Shown here: piece by piece, positions 1 to 8,438 of the stretch
How the letters are laid out: each line of letters opens with the position of its first letter
Numbering within the stretch: position 1 is the stretch's first letter
Assembly: GCA_963790415.1 (NCBI GenBank)
Contig: CAWBOK010000001.1
Coordinates: forward strand, 558,001 to 622,000
DNA length: 64,000 nt
DNA from: JAJZQZ01 sp963790415
GTDB lineage: Bacteria > Actinomycetota > Thermoleophilia > RBG-16-64-13
Direction: 5' to 3'
Made by a program: the position numbers and the translations under genes
The notes under the pieces: model-generated
The model's input: the letters and a program-made list of their open reading frames with translations, nothing else
Database searches by the model: none
Told to the model about the DNA's origin: nothing

Positions 1-402
1 ACTCTCACCTCGCCTTGGCTGGAGGAGGCCTTCGCGCTCTTCCAGCGGGCCGCGACACTCTCGCACGACCCCGTGTTCGTCACCGGCGCCTACTACACCA
101 TGCGCGCACTCGACGAGGTGCAGCGGTGGGAGGATCAGGCAGGGGGTCCAGTAGAGCTGGTCTTCACCTCGTCGGGCGAGAAGTACGTCCTTCCTCGCGA
201 TTCCAGCGTCCATCCAGGAGAGGGATCGTCAGCGATCGATGAAGTCCACGCCGCCCCCGATTCCCTCCCCGAAGACGATCAGCCGACCCACGACGCGCAA
301 CAGGGCATCGTCGAGCTGTTCGACCGCATACGCAACGGGGCGACACTCGAGGAGGCCCTCGCCCTCTTTCCTCTGGTCGGCGACGAACACAGCCCCGACT
401 GA
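1..402 (+). CDS. 3' end of an unidentified protein
   Basis: The reading frame is open from the first base of the window to a TGA at 400-402, so the 5' end lies outside. The visible 133 residues start with a helical stretch (WLEEAFALFQRAATLSHDP), then a short beta-like segment (VELVFTSSGEKYVLP), an acidic linker and a C-terminal helix (LEEALALFPLVGD). I do not recognise the family. It is followed after 25 bases by the His-rich gene on the same strand, so the two are probably co-transcribed. No function is assigned. Confidence 0.6.
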   Translation, partial: TLTSPWLEEAFALFQRAATLSHDPVFVTGAYYTMRALDEVQRWEDQAGGPVELVFTSSGEKYVLPRDSSVHPGEGSSAIDEVHAAPDSLPEDDQPTHDAQQGIVELFDRIRNGATLEEALALFPLVGDEHSPD

Positions 403-427
403 TCATCGACGAAAGGACCCACGTTCC

Positions 428-763
428 ATGGCCCACGACGACCACACCGCACAGAGTCACGATCACGTGCTCGACGCCCATGGGCACGAGCACGATCACG
501 CGCACAGGCCTGCGGCTGCGGCCACGCCGACCGGCGTCCCCCTGCCCGATCTCGCGAAGGTGGCGATCCTCGTCAACAACTGGATCGACCACAACGAGGG
601 CCACCGCCGAACGTACCTCGAGTGGCGAGACAGGCTCGCCGAGGCCGGAGTGCCTGCCACCGTGGCGGCCCTCTCCCGCATTGCCGACCTCACCGATGAG
701 GCGACTGCAGAGCTTCGGGTCGCCGCTGCCGAACTCGAGAAGAGCCGGCCCGCGCCGAGCTAG
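428..763 (+). CDS. small His-rich protein, possible metal binding
   Basis: The 111-residue protein starts at ATG 428, preceded by GAAAGGA. Residues 1-27 are crowded with His and Asp (MAHDDHTAQSHDHVLDAHGH and on), as in nickel, cobalt or zinc-handling proteins. After a Pro/Ala linker, residues 43-111 form a helical domain with NNWIDHNEGHRRTYLEWRDR, a pattern I associate with small metal-related accessory proteins of unknown role. No signal peptide or membrane segment is visible, so it should be cytoplasmic. Metal binding is inferred from composition only. The partial gene upstream gives no further clue. Confidence 0.6.
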   Translation: MAHDDHTAQSHDHVLDAHGHEHDHAHRPAAAATPTGVPLPDLAKVAILVNNWIDHNEGHRRTYLEWRDRLAEAGVPATVAALSRIADLTDEATAELRVAAAELEKSRPAPS

Positions 764-765
764 CA

Positions 766-889
766 GATGGTTGTTGAAGAGTGACGGTTCGCCACCAGGG
801 CGCGATGGGCAGGCGTGAGACGAGGACGCCGTATCGCGCCGTCCAGTGCGTTCTGGGGGCCAAGGCTTCGGTCTTCAGCAGCCTCTTAG
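766..889. repeat. inverted-repeat element, copy 1
   Basis: A non-coding element of about 124 bases lies between two convergent genes. Its left end (GTTGTTGAAGAGTGACGGTT) and the reverse complement of its right end (TAAGAGGCTGCTGAAGACCG) are imperfect terminal inverted repeats. The same ends occur in the copy at 35884-36051 and half copies occur at 1738-1787 and 22945-22966. The right end supplies the TAA stop of the lipoprotein gene. The arms could pair in RNA and act as a bidirectional terminator. It resembles a MITE but has no obvious parent transposase here. Confidence 0.6.
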
Positions 890-1587
890 CTCCCCTCGAC
901 TCTGGCCACCTTGGAGGCCAGGGACAGAAGGGCCTCCGAGACGCCGGTGTCACCCGACACGACGATCTCCACACCGTCGGGATTCTCCACGGCGACCCAC
1001 GTAGTACCCGACGCCGTCGTCGTACGCAGAGGCCCGTAGACGCCCGCCATGCCGGCGTCGGCCCACTGGATGTCTCCCGAGATCGCCCGCAGGGTTGATG
1101 TCGAGACGGATGCGGTGGGCTCCGTCGGTGAACAGAACGGCGTATCCCGCCGTCCGCGGGCCCGGACCGACTGCCAGCAAGTTGCCACACCGTGGGATTG
1201 CCCTTCCCGTCTGGATCCTCCGCCGGCGATGGACGCCACGTCATAGCCGGGTGGCAGCACGAGCGGCAGGTAGACGGGGACCCCACTCTCGCCGAGGAGT
1301 CCACGGATCTCAGCGCTCAGGTCGTTCAATGAGGTGGGCCGAAGTCCGAGGGTCGTCTCCGCCCCGGACACGTCGACTACGAAGGTGGTCGAAGTGACCC
1401 CTCCGATCGGCGCCTGGGCGAGCGTGGTGACTGTCGTGACGGTCTCCGGCGCAGTATCGCCCGCCGGGCCGCCCGCAGTATCGCCGCCGACGGCTCCTGT
1501 GCCGCACCCGCTAAACAGGCCCAGCCACACCGCCGCCAGCCAGCTCACGGCGCCAAGGTACACCCACGTGTTCCGTGCTGCCGACAT
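886..1587 (-). CDS. lipoprotein, reading frame disrupted by indels
   Basis: The N-terminus has a membrane segment and lipobox (LGLFSGC, Cys near residue 28), then a Thr-rich linker, so the product should be a membrane-anchored extracytoplasmic lipoprotein. The C-terminal domain (VPVYLPLVLPPGYDVASIAG; WVAVENPDGVEIVVSGDTGV) resembles the small beta domains (DUF4367-like) of other actinobacterial lipoproteins, at low confidence. The nominal frame stays open, but protein-like sequence jumps frame three times: NPTVWQL, then AVGPGPRTAGYAVLFTDG, then back. Removing one base near each of 1212, 1180 and 1093 gives a continuous product of 232 residues. Three +1 changes restore the frame by chance, so translation as shown would be wrong in the middle. 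Confidence 0.6.
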   Translation of the reverse strand: MSAARNTWVYLGAVSWLAAVWLGLFSGCGTGAVGGDTAGGPAGDTAPETVTTVTTLAQAPIGGVTSTTFVVDVSGAETTLGLRPTSLNDLSAEIRGLLGESGVPVYLPLVLPPGYDVASIAGGGSRREGQSHGVATCWQSVRARGRRDTPFCSPTEPTASVSTSTLRAISGDIQWADAGMAGVYGPLRTTTASGTTWVAVENPDGVEIVVSGDTGVSEALLSLASKVARVEGS

Positions 1588-1737
1588 GCCTCACGCCTCC
1601 CTCCGCCATATGCCCCAGCCCGGCCCCCGCCGGGAGACCGTGGGCAACACTCTAGAGGGCGCGTCGACCGTCGCCTATGGGACCTTGGTCGTATGGGGGC
1701 GGACGCGTATCCACAGGCTCGACCGCGTCTCCACAGC

Positions 1738-1787
1738 CATGCCCTTCGAGCCCTGACCGCGAAGCGTCAATCTTCAACAGCCTTCTA
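1738..1787 (-). repeat. half copy of the inverted-repeat family
   Basis: On the minus strand the sequence TAGAAGGCTGTTGAAGATTG followed by ACGCTTCGC matches the left end of the copy at 35884-36051. The TAG at its edge is the stop codon of purH. No matching right end is visible in the following 150 bases, so this copy is truncated or diverged. The rest of 1588-1737 shows no gene. Confidence 0.45.
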
Positions 1788-3326
1788 GTGCCTGAAGTGC
1801 CGACGACCGGTCACCACCATGGCCATCCCCCGCTCCTCGGCGAACCGAGTGACTTCGTCGTCCCGCTTCGAGCCACCGGGGTGTATCACGCAGGTCGCGC
1901 CTGCGTCCGCCGCCACCTCGAGGGCGTCGGTGAAGGGGAAGAAGGCGTCGGAGGCCACAGCCGTCCCGGCCAACGGATGGAGCGCCTTCTGCACGGCGAT
2001 GCGGGCCGAATCGACCCGGCTCATCTGGCCGGCGCCGACGCCGACGGTCATCAGGTCCCTGGCGAACACGATGGCGTTCGACTTCACGTGCTTCGCCACC
2101 CTCCAGGCGAAGAGCAGGTCGCCCCACTCCGCCTCGGTGGGATGACGGCTGGTGACCACCTGCATGGAATCCCGCCCCTCGGCCTCGGAGTCACGGTCCT
2201 GCACCAGCATCCCGCCCGTCACCCGCTTTAGGTCGAGCAGACCTCGAGGGCTCCGGCGCTGCTCCTGGTCGACCAGGATGCGGATGTCGGGCTTCTGCGT
2301 GAGGATCTCCAGGGCTTCCTCTACGAACGCGGGGGCGAACAGCACCTCGACGAAGTTGGACGTCAAAGCGCGCGCAAGCTCCTCGTCGACCGGCCGGTTC
2401 ACGACGATCACGCTGCCGAAGGCCGACACCGGATCGCACGACAATGCCTTCTGGTAGGCGTGGGTGATGCTCTCCGCCAGCGCCACTCCACAGGGATTGT
2501 TGTGCTTGATGATGACGCAGCACGGCAGGGTGAACTCATCGCACAAACGGCGACCCGAATCCAGGTCGAGCAGGTTGTTGAACGACAAGTGCGCGCCGTG
2601 GAGTTGGGGGATGCTGGAGAGCAGGTGCTTCCTCCCATCGACGTCGGCATAGAAGGCCGCCCGTTGGTGAGGGTTCTCGCCGTACCGCAGGTCCTGCACC
2701 TTCTTGAAGTCCCACATGATGTACGGGGGGAAATCGCCCGCCTGGCAGCTGAACCACTGCGCTATGGCGAAGTCGTAGTGCGCGGTGTGGTGGAAGGCCT
2801 CCATCGCCAAGGCGCGGCGCGTGCCCTCAGACAGAGCACCTTCGTTGGCCTCCAGTTCCGCGAGCACGTCGTCGTAGCGGTGGGGATCGACAACCACGGC
2901 CACCCCCGAGAAGTTCTTGGCCGCCGCGCGCACCATCGTGGGTCCGCCTATGTCGATGTTCTCGATCAGCTCCGCTTCGCCCACTCCACGCTTCTCGGCG
3001 ACGTCCTCGAACGGATAGAGGTTCACCACGACCAGGTCGATGGGTTCGATGCCAAGCTCCTGTATGGCCCGCATGTGGTCCGGAACACCCCGGTCGGCCA
3101 AGATGCCGCCGTGGATAGCGGGGTGAAGGGTCTTGACCCGTCCGTCCATGATCTCCGGGAAACCTGTGACCTCCGACACCGAGGTGACCGGAATGCCTTT
3201 GTCCGCGAGGAAGCGGTACGTACCCCCCGTCGAGATCAACTCGATACCCAACTTCGAGAGCCCGCGGGCGAACGGCTCGAGGTTCCACTTGTTCGAGACG
3301 GAGACAAGCGCGCGGCGCACCTTCAT
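1785..3326 (-). CDS. purH: bifunctional AICAR transformylase / IMP cyclohydrolase
   Basis: PurH catalyses the last two steps of IMP synthesis: formyl transfer from 10-formyl-THF to AICAR, then ring closure. The 513-residue protein has the usual length. The N-terminal MGS-like cyclohydrolase domain shows LISTGGTYRFLADKGIPVT and GRVKTLHPAIHGGIL. The transformylase domain shows the conserved KHNNPCG near residue 255, with the lysine-histidine catalytic pair. The ATG overlaps the purN stop by one base (TGATG), so translation is probably coupled. The TAG stop lies in the edge of a repeat. It ends the long minus-strand purine operon. Confidence 0.97.
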   Translation of the reverse strand: MKVRRALVSVSNKWNLEPFARGLSKLGIELISTGGTYRFLADKGIPVTSVSEVTGFPEIMDGRVKTLHPAIHGGILADRGVPDHMRAIQELGIEPIDLVVVNLYPFEDVAEKRGVGEAELIENIDIGGPTMVRAAAKNFSGVAVVVDPHRYDDVLAELEANEGALSEGTRRALAMEAFHHTAHYDFAIAQWFSCQAGDFPPYIMWDFKKVQDLRYGENPHQRAAFYADVDGRKHLLSSIPQLHGAHLSFNNLLDLDSGRRLCDEFTLPCCVIIKHNNPCGVALAESITHAYQKALSCDPVSAFGSVIVVNRPVDEELARALTSNFVEVLFAPAFVEEALEILTQKPDIRILVDQEQRRSPRGLLDLKRVTGGMLVQDRDSEAEGRDSMQVVTSRHPTEAEWGDLLFAWRVAKHVKSNAIVFARDLMTVGVGAGQMSRVDSARIAVQKALHPLAGTAVASDAFFPFTDALEVAADAGATCVIHPGGSKRDDEVTRFAEERGMAMVVTGRRHFRH

Positions 3327-3964
3327 CAGTTACCTCGTTTCGTCGTTGGGCTGTCGTCGACCCGCACCCGGCGCGACCCAGGCTCCGGCGGGGTGACCGC
3401 GCCGCTCGCGATGAGCTCGATCACCCGAGGCAGCACGCGGTGCTCCAAGGCGTGGATGCGGGTGCCCAGGCTTGCGGGTGTGTCGTCGTCGTGGACGGGC
3501 AGAGGCTCCTGCCGGATGATGGGACCGGTGTCGGTGCCTTCGTCCACGTAGTGCACGGTGACTCCGGCCACTTTGACACCGTAGCGCAGCGCGTCGCCGA
3601 TGCCGTCGGTGCCGGGGAAGCTCGGAAGGAGGGCCGGATGCAGGTTGATGACCCGGTGAGGGAAGTGGGCGAGGAACGCCGGCGTGACTACCTGCATGAA
3701 GCCGGCCAGCACCACCAGGTCGGCTTCGGCCTGCTCGATGGCGTCGGCCATAGCCAGATCGCGGGACTCCCGGTCGGGATAGTCGTGGAGGGGGAACACG
3801 GCCGCCGGTATGTCGGCGCGCTCGGCGCGCTCCAAGGCGAGGGCCCCGGGGACGTCGCTGATGACCACGGCCACCTCGATGCCGGCCATTTTCCTGTGCA
3901 GCCGGTCGATGATGACCTGCAGGTTCGAGCCGTTACCGGAAGCGAGCACGGCGAGTCTGAACAC
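3326..3964 (-). CDS. purN: phosphoribosylglycinamide formyltransferase
   Basis: PurN transfers a formyl group from 10-formyl-THF to GAR in step three of purine synthesis. The 212-residue protein has the N-terminal substrate loop LASGNGSNLQVIID and the catalytic region INLHPALLPSFPG, with Asp in HYVDEGTDTGPI. The start is GTG at 3964, chosen because an AGGAGGGGAGGG ribosome-binding site stands just upstream and overlaps the purM stop. The C-terminal 15 residues are basic and unstructured. It lies between purM and purH, an arrangement common in bacterial pur operons. Confidence 0.96.
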   Translation of the reverse strand: MFRLAVLASGNGSNLQVIIDRLHRKMAGIEVAVVISDVPGALALERAERADIPAAVFPLHDYPDRESRDLAMADAIEQAEADLVVLAGFMQVVTPAFLAHFPHRVINLHPALLPSFPGTDGIGDALRYGVKVAGVTVHYVDEGTDTGPIIRQEPLPVHDDDTPASLGTRIHALEHRVLPRVIELIASGAVTPPEPGSRRVRVDDSPTTKRGN

Positions 3965-3978
3965 CTGACCCTCCCCTC

Positions 3979-5076
3979 CTACAGGATCCCCTCCAGGGTG
4001 ACCGGCTGCTTCCCGCGGACGATACTACCCAGGAACATACACTCCTCGCCCGCGCGCTGCACCAGTTTGGCGGCGTATTCGGCCGATTCGAAGGGCACCA
4101 CCATGACGTAGCCTACGCCCATGTTGAAGGTGCGGAACATCTCGATCTCGTCGATCTCGCCCAAATGCTGGATCGCCCGGAACACCTTGGGTACCTTCCA
4201 GTTCTCGAAGTGCAGGCGGGCCGAGAGACCGTCGGGGACGACCCGCGCCAGATTCCCGAGGATGCCGCCACCGGTGATGTGCGCCATCCCGTGGATGGGC
4301 ACGCCTTTCTCGATCACCGACCAGACCGCGCTCACATAGATGCGCGTGGGCAGGAGTAGGGTATAGCTGATGGTCTCGCCGAAATGGGGGAACTTGTCGG
4401 ACAGCCCGCACTGATTCTCGTCCAACACCCGACGGACCAAGGAGTATCCGTTGGAGTGCAGACCGCTCGACGCCAGGCCGATGACGATGTCGCCCTCCTG
4501 GACGGCCGACCCGTCGATGAGGTGTTCCTTCTCGGCCAGGCCCACACAGAAGCCGGCCAGGTCGAAATGCTTGGGGGCGTACATCCCCGGCATCTCGGCG
4601 GTCTCGCCGCCCACCAGGGCGCATCCGGCTTCCCGGCAGCCCTTCGCTATGCCCCTGACCACCTCCACCGTCTCGGCCGGATCGAGCTTCCCGGTGGCGA
4701 TATAGTCCAGGAACAGGACCGGACTCGCGCCCACGGTTAGTACGTCGTTGACGCACATGGCGACCAGGTCCACGCCCACGGTATTGAGCTTGCCGCTTTC
4801 CTGAGCGATGAGGAGCTTGGTGCCGACGCCGTCGGTGGCGGTGACCAGCACGGGCTGCTTCATGTCCGGGGGCATCTCGTAGAGGGCGGCGAAGCCCCCG
4901 AGTCCACCCAGGACCCCGGGGATACGCGTGCTCTCCACCTCGGCCCTGATCAGCCGCACCGCCTCGTCACCGGCGGCGACGTCCACGCCGGCGTCGGCAT
5001 ACGTCAGGCCGGTGGGCGGTTCCGCTTCGGCGGCGGATTCTTTCGTGGTGCGTTTGTTCTTCTTCTCCTCGGCCAC
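3979..5076 (-). CDS. purM: phosphoribosylformylglycinamidine cyclo-ligase (AIR synthetase)
   Basis: PurM closes the imidazole ring of AIR using ATP. The 365-residue protein carries the family motifs LTYADAGVDVAAGDEAVRLI, TDGVGTKLLIAQESGK, ALVGGETAEMPGMY and HITGGGILGNL. The start is GTG 5076 with GAGGAGGACGC directly upstream. The first 23 residues (MAEEKKNKRTTKESAAEAEP) are a charged extension absent from most PurM proteins, probably disordered. The stop overlaps the purN ribosome-binding site. About 165 bases separate it from the divergent membrane-protein gene upstream, so this tail of the operon may have its own promoter. Confidence 0.97.
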   Translation of the reverse strand: MAEEKKNKRTTKESAAEAEPPTGLTYADAGVDVAAGDEAVRLIRAEVESTRIPGVLGGLGGFAALYEMPPDMKQPVLVTATDGVGTKLLIAQESGKLNTVGVDLVAMCVNDVLTVGASPVLFLDYIATGKLDPAETVEVVRGIAKGCREAGCALVGGETAEMPGMYAPKHFDLAGFCVGLAEKEHLIDGSAVQEGDIVIGLASSGLHSNGYSLVRRVLDENQCGLSDKFPHFGETISYTLLLPTRIYVSAVWSVIEKGVPIHGMAHITGGGILGNLARVVPDGLSARLHFENWKVPKVFRAIQHLGEIDEIEMFRTFNMGVGYVMVVPFESAEYAAKLVQRAGEECMFLGSIVRGKQPVTLEGIL

Positions 5077-5226
5077 GCGTCCTCCTCGTGCAGATGCCGC
5101 GCACGGTTCTCTATCTGGGCACCGGCAATCCTAGCAGACGCAGCGGCTGCGGGGTCGACCGGTGCGTCACGGTCCGCCGCAGCCGCTGCGCCTGCCGGAA
5201 GCCGCCGGGCCGACGTCCTGCCCTGC

Positions 5227-5232
5227 TATAGT
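5227..5232 (+). promoter_or_regulatory. candidate -10 box (TATAGT), possible leaderless start
   Basis: TATAGT ends 8 bases before the ATG at 5241. Transcription starting about 7 bases after a -10 box would begin almost at the start codon, and there is no Shine-Dalgarno sequence. No convincing -35 box is visible. This is inferred from spacing only. Confidence 0.3.
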
Positions 5233-5240
5233 CCGGGGCT

Positions 5241-5681
5241 ATGTGGGTGATCGTGCATGTCTTCTCGGGGCTGGCCCTCGGCGCGGCGCTGGGTGGTCGC
5301 GGGGCAGAGCCGACCACGAGTCTATTGGTCCTTCTGCCCCTGGCGCTCGTCGCCCACGCGGCGCTGGATCTCGTGCCCCACTGGGACTACACGCGCAGCC
5401 GCCTCCGCGCCCTGTGGGCGGTCGTCGACGTCCTGGCGGCGGCGGTGCTGGTCATCGCAGCATTGCGGTGGGAAGCCCTCCCCGGATGGCTGGCGCTGGT
5501 GGGAGTGGTCTCCGCCCTCCCCGACCTCGACGTGCTCGACGCAGTCCTTCCCGTGAGCAAGGGCAGGCGCTGGTTCCCCAGCCACTGGCGTCGGTTCCCT
5601 CACGGTCAGTGCCGGGCGGCCTGGGGCATACCCATCCAGGTGGGCGTGATGGTGCTGTCCGCGGTCGTGCTCGCAGGCTGA
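5241..5681 (+). CDS. integral membrane protein with HxxxD-type motif
   Basis: The 146-residue protein has about four hydrophobic segments (residues 1-18, 27-45, 60-85 and 130-146). Polar conserved-looking patches sit between them: HAALDLVPHWDY at about 38-49 and PSHWRRFPHGQ at about 115-125. Paired His/Asp residues facing the membrane surface recall membrane-bound metal-dependent hydrolases of the YdjM type, but the match is weak. It stands alone on the plus strand between two minus-strand genes. Function is unknown; the motif-based suggestion is an inference. Confidence 0.65.
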   Translation: MWVIVHVFSGLALGAALGGRGAEPTTSLLVLLPLALVAHAALDLVPHWDYTRSRLRALWAVVDVLAAAVLVIAALRWEALPGWLALVGVVSALPDLDVLDAVLPVSKGRRWFPSHWRRFPHGQCRAAWGIPIQVGVMVLSAVVLAG

Positions 5682-5735
5682 GGGAGAACCGAGCGCCCGA
5701 CCCGCCCGAGCGGAGGTGATCAGCTGCGCGGGTCC

Positions 5736-6044
5736 TCAGTCTCCGCGGGCCTTCCGGCGGGCCTCCTCGGCGAGCACCCGCTGGGCGGCCACTTCGACTG
5801 CGGAGCCCACCTCCTCCGGGTCGACCGGACGCCCCCAGACCTCCCATTCCTGCACGGACCCGCCCCGATCCAGGGGCACCCGCCGTCCTTCGGCCCAGCG
5901 GGTCACCAAGAAGACTTCGCCCTGATGATCCACGAACTCCCCGCGGCGCCACTGCGGCGCCTGGAACTCGGGCACGTGGGTCACGAACAGGAGTCGCTCA
6001 CCTCCCACTCCGCTGCGAAGCCACCGGCCGATACGGTCGAACAC
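5736..6044 (-). CDS. hypothetical protein, 102 residues
   Basis: This reading frame starts with GTG 6044 and codes for a soluble protein with alternating beta-like segments (RLLFVTHVPEFQAP, GEVFLVTRWAEGRRVPL) followed by a C-terminal charged helix rich in Ala, Glu and Arg. I do not recognise it. It follows the MMPL transporter gene by 40 bases on the same strand, and codon use resembles that of its neighbours, which supports it being real. No upstream Shine-Dalgarno sequence is obvious. Confidence 0.5.
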   Translation of the reverse strand: MFDRIGRWLRSGVGGERLLFVTHVPEFQAPQWRRGEFVDHQGEVFLVTRWAEGRRVPLDRGGSVQEWEVWGRPVDPEEVGSAVEVAAQRVLAEEARRKARGD

Positions 6045-6084
6045 GAGGATTAGCGCGTCGAAGCTGCGGTCGGGCCGGTCAAGG

Positions 6085-8343
6085 CTAGAGTCGACGACCC
6101 TCAGTCTCGCTCTCGCGCACGCGCGCCACGGCAGGAACGCCCTCGAGATGGAGCTCAGGTAGCCACTCCAGCCACTTGGGCAGATACCAATTGGCGTTCC
6201 CGAGAAGCGCCATGCCGGCGGGCACCAAGACCGACCTCACCAGAGTGGCGTCGATAAGAACGGCCACAGCAAGTCCAAAGCCCAGCTGTTGGATGATCAC
6301 CAGTTTTCCGGAGGCGAACACCGAGAAGACGACGACCATGATGAGAGCGGCCCCCGTGATGATACGACCGGTGGATTGCAGCCCGACGGCTACCGACTCC
6401 GAATTCCTCCGCGTGCGGTCGAAATGCTCCCGGATGCGACTGAGCAGGAATACGTGGTAGTCCATGGAGAGCCCGAAGAGGACGCAGAAAAGGAAGATAG
6501 GCACCCAGGACTCGATAGAAGTCGTGTGTTGGAAACCGAACAGCCGATGCCCCAACCCTTTTTGGAAGACCACCACCAGGATGCCGTAGGTGGCCCCCAG
6601 AGAGAGGAGATTCATCAGGATGGCCTTGAGCGGCACCACCAACGAACGGAAGGCAAGCATGAGCAATATGAAGCTGAGCCCCAGCACGAAGGCGAAGACT
6701 ATCGGCGTGTAGTTGTGGATGAGCCGCACCGAGTCGGCGTTGGTCGCCGGGGTGCCGGTCACGTACACCGGCGCCTGAGTCGCGGCCAACGCTTGAGGCA
6801 CCAGGGTGTCCCGCACGCGCCACACCGCGGCCTGAGCTTCCGGCGAATTGCCCGGTATGCGCAGGGGGATGGTGACCACAGCCAGGTCACGCGATTCGCT
6901 CCACTGCACCTGCGGCGTGGGCATGAACGCCCCGTCCGTCCGCAGACCGGCCATCAGACGGTCCAGCCCCGGCTGCACCGCGGCCGAGTCGAGTCCCTTG
7001 GTGTCGACCACAATCTCAACCGGCGCGAGCATGCCGGCCGAGAAGTCCGTGCTCAGCATTGTGTAGGCGGTCTTGACGTCCCCTTCCGGCAGCGACTCAG
7101 GGCCGCCTGTGCCATTCTGCAGCTGCAGATAGGGTACGGCGAGCGCCAAGAGAACCGCACCGGCCAGGGCCACGCTGACCACCGGCCGGGCCATGACGAC
7201 CCGCGTCACTGTGTGCCAGAAACCACGGGTGGCCGGGCGGGAGGCGGCCTCCACCATCGCAGGCGTGGGTACGATCCTGCGCCGGGGCCAGTCGATCTTG
7301 TCGCCCAGCAGGCCGAGCAGAGCAGGCACCAGCGTGAGCATAGCGACGACCGCGACCACCACCACCATCACCGCCCCGGCTCCAAGACTGCGGAAGGTGG
7401 TCATGGGTATGATGAAGAGTCCCAGCAGCGCCAAGACGACCGTTACTCCCGAGAAGAGGACGGCCTTGCTCGCAGTGCTGCCGGCAACGTGGATGGCTTC
7501 GTGCTTGCCGAGTCCCCGGCGCCGTTCCTCGCGGAAACGCTCGATGATGAAGAGGGCGTAGTCGATCCCCACCGCCAGACCGATCATGCTGATCATGTTC
7601 ACCACGAAGAATGACAGGTGGAACACGCGGCCGACGATAGCCGTCAACCCCACGGCCACCAGGATCGAGACGAAGGCCAGCACCAGCGGCGCACCCGCCG
7701 CCGTGAGAGCCCCGAACACCACCACCAGCACCAGCAGCGTGATGGGCAGACCGATGAGTTCGGCCTTGAGCAGATCGCTCTCAGCCGTCGAACTCATCTC
7801 GTTGGCCATACTCACAGGCCCAACGGTCAGGACGGTGAAACCGGGCGCTGCCTGGCTCTTCACAGACGCTACGAAGGCCGCGCCCAGTGATTTGTCCGCA
7901 GCGCCTTTAGGCGTCAGCGTGACCGGGATAAGCACCGTGCGCCTGTCGGCCGAGACCATGGCCGAAGCGGCCCGCTCGTCGAGAGCGGCGACAGCATAGT
8001 AGTCGCCAACGCCGGCGACGGTGGCCTTCATCGCCGTCAGGTCGGCCTCGACCTTGCGTACGACGGCCTTGAATGCCGGGTCGTCGGCGGTGGCCCCAGT
8101 TGCACGCACGATCACGGTTTCCACGGAGGGCTCGGGCCCGCGCAGTCGCTGCTCGATGAGCTGCGAGCCTTGCACGGACTCCGGGGTGTTGGTGAAATCC
8201 ATGTCCTCGGCGGTGAGAGCGTCGCCGAGGCCGGTCGCGGCGTAGGCCGCGGCGCCCAAAAGTACCACCCAGACGGCGATCACGATCCAGGGATGCCGCG
8301 CACTCCAACGAGCGAGCAGGCCGGTAGACAGAGGCGAGATCAT
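6085..8343 (-). CDS. MMPL/RND-family transporter
   Basis: This is a large inner-membrane exporter of the MMPL branch of the RND superfamily, probably moving lipids or other hydrophobic compounds by proton-motive force. The 752-residue product has the duplicated RND layout: a first membrane helix (HPWIVIAVWVVLLGAAAYAA), an extracytoplasmic loop of about 150 residues, five helices including the family signature GLAVGIDYALFIIERFREER, then a second repeat with LSMDYHVFLLSRIREHFD. The ATG at 8343 is preferred over one 13 codons upstream because AGGATG lies six bases before it. It sits between purF and a small gene in the pur operon; no substrate clue is present. Confidence 0.9.
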   Translation of the reverse strand: MISPLSTGLLARWSARHPWIVIAVWVVLLGAAAYAATGLGDALTAEDMDFTNTPESVQGSQLIEQRLRGPEPSVETVIVRATGATADDPAFKAVVRKVEADLTAMKATVAGVGDYYAVAALDERAASAMVSADRRTVLIPVTLTPKGAADKSLGAAFVASVKSQAAPGFTVLTVGPVSMANEMSSTAESDLLKAELIGLPITLLVLVVVFGALTAAGAPLVLAFVSILVAVGLTAIVGRVFHLSFFVVNMISMIGLAVGIDYALFIIERFREERRRGLGKHEAIHVAGSTASKAVLFSGVTVVLALLGLFIIPMTTFRSLGAGAVMVVVVAVVAMLTLVPALLGLLGDKIDWPRRRIVPTPAMVEAASRPATRGFWHTVTRVVMARPVVSVALAGAVLLALAVPYLQLQNGTGGPESLPEGDVKTAYTMLSTDFSAGMLAPVEIVVDTKGLDSAAVQPGLDRLMAGLRTDGAFMPTPQVQWSESRDLAVVTIPLRIPGNSPEAQAAVWRVRDTLVPQALAATQAPVYVTGTPATNADSVRLIHNYTPIVFAFVLGLSFILLMLAFRSLVVPLKAILMNLLSLGATYGILVVVFQKGLGHRLFGFQHTTSIESWVPIFLFCVLFGLSMDYHVFLLSRIREHFDRTRRNSESVAVGLQSTGRIITGAALIMVVVFSVFASGKLVIIQQLGFGLAVAVLIDATLVRSVLVPAGMALLGNANWYLPKWLEWLPELHLEGVPAVARVRESETEGRRL

Positions 8344-8438
8344 ATTCACATCCTGACGGGTGCTCCAAGGTGCACCCTGCACCCGACTTCAGTATACGTC
8401 CGAAAGCCTGGGGAGGATACTCCCGGGGCTATGGGGCG

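Noticed and set aside
6289..7614. Open frame of 441 codons on the plus strand opposite the MMPL transporter
   Set aside because: Composition (Glu, His, Arg, Asp, Gln) is that of the complement of hydrophobic codons, and no family is recognisable.
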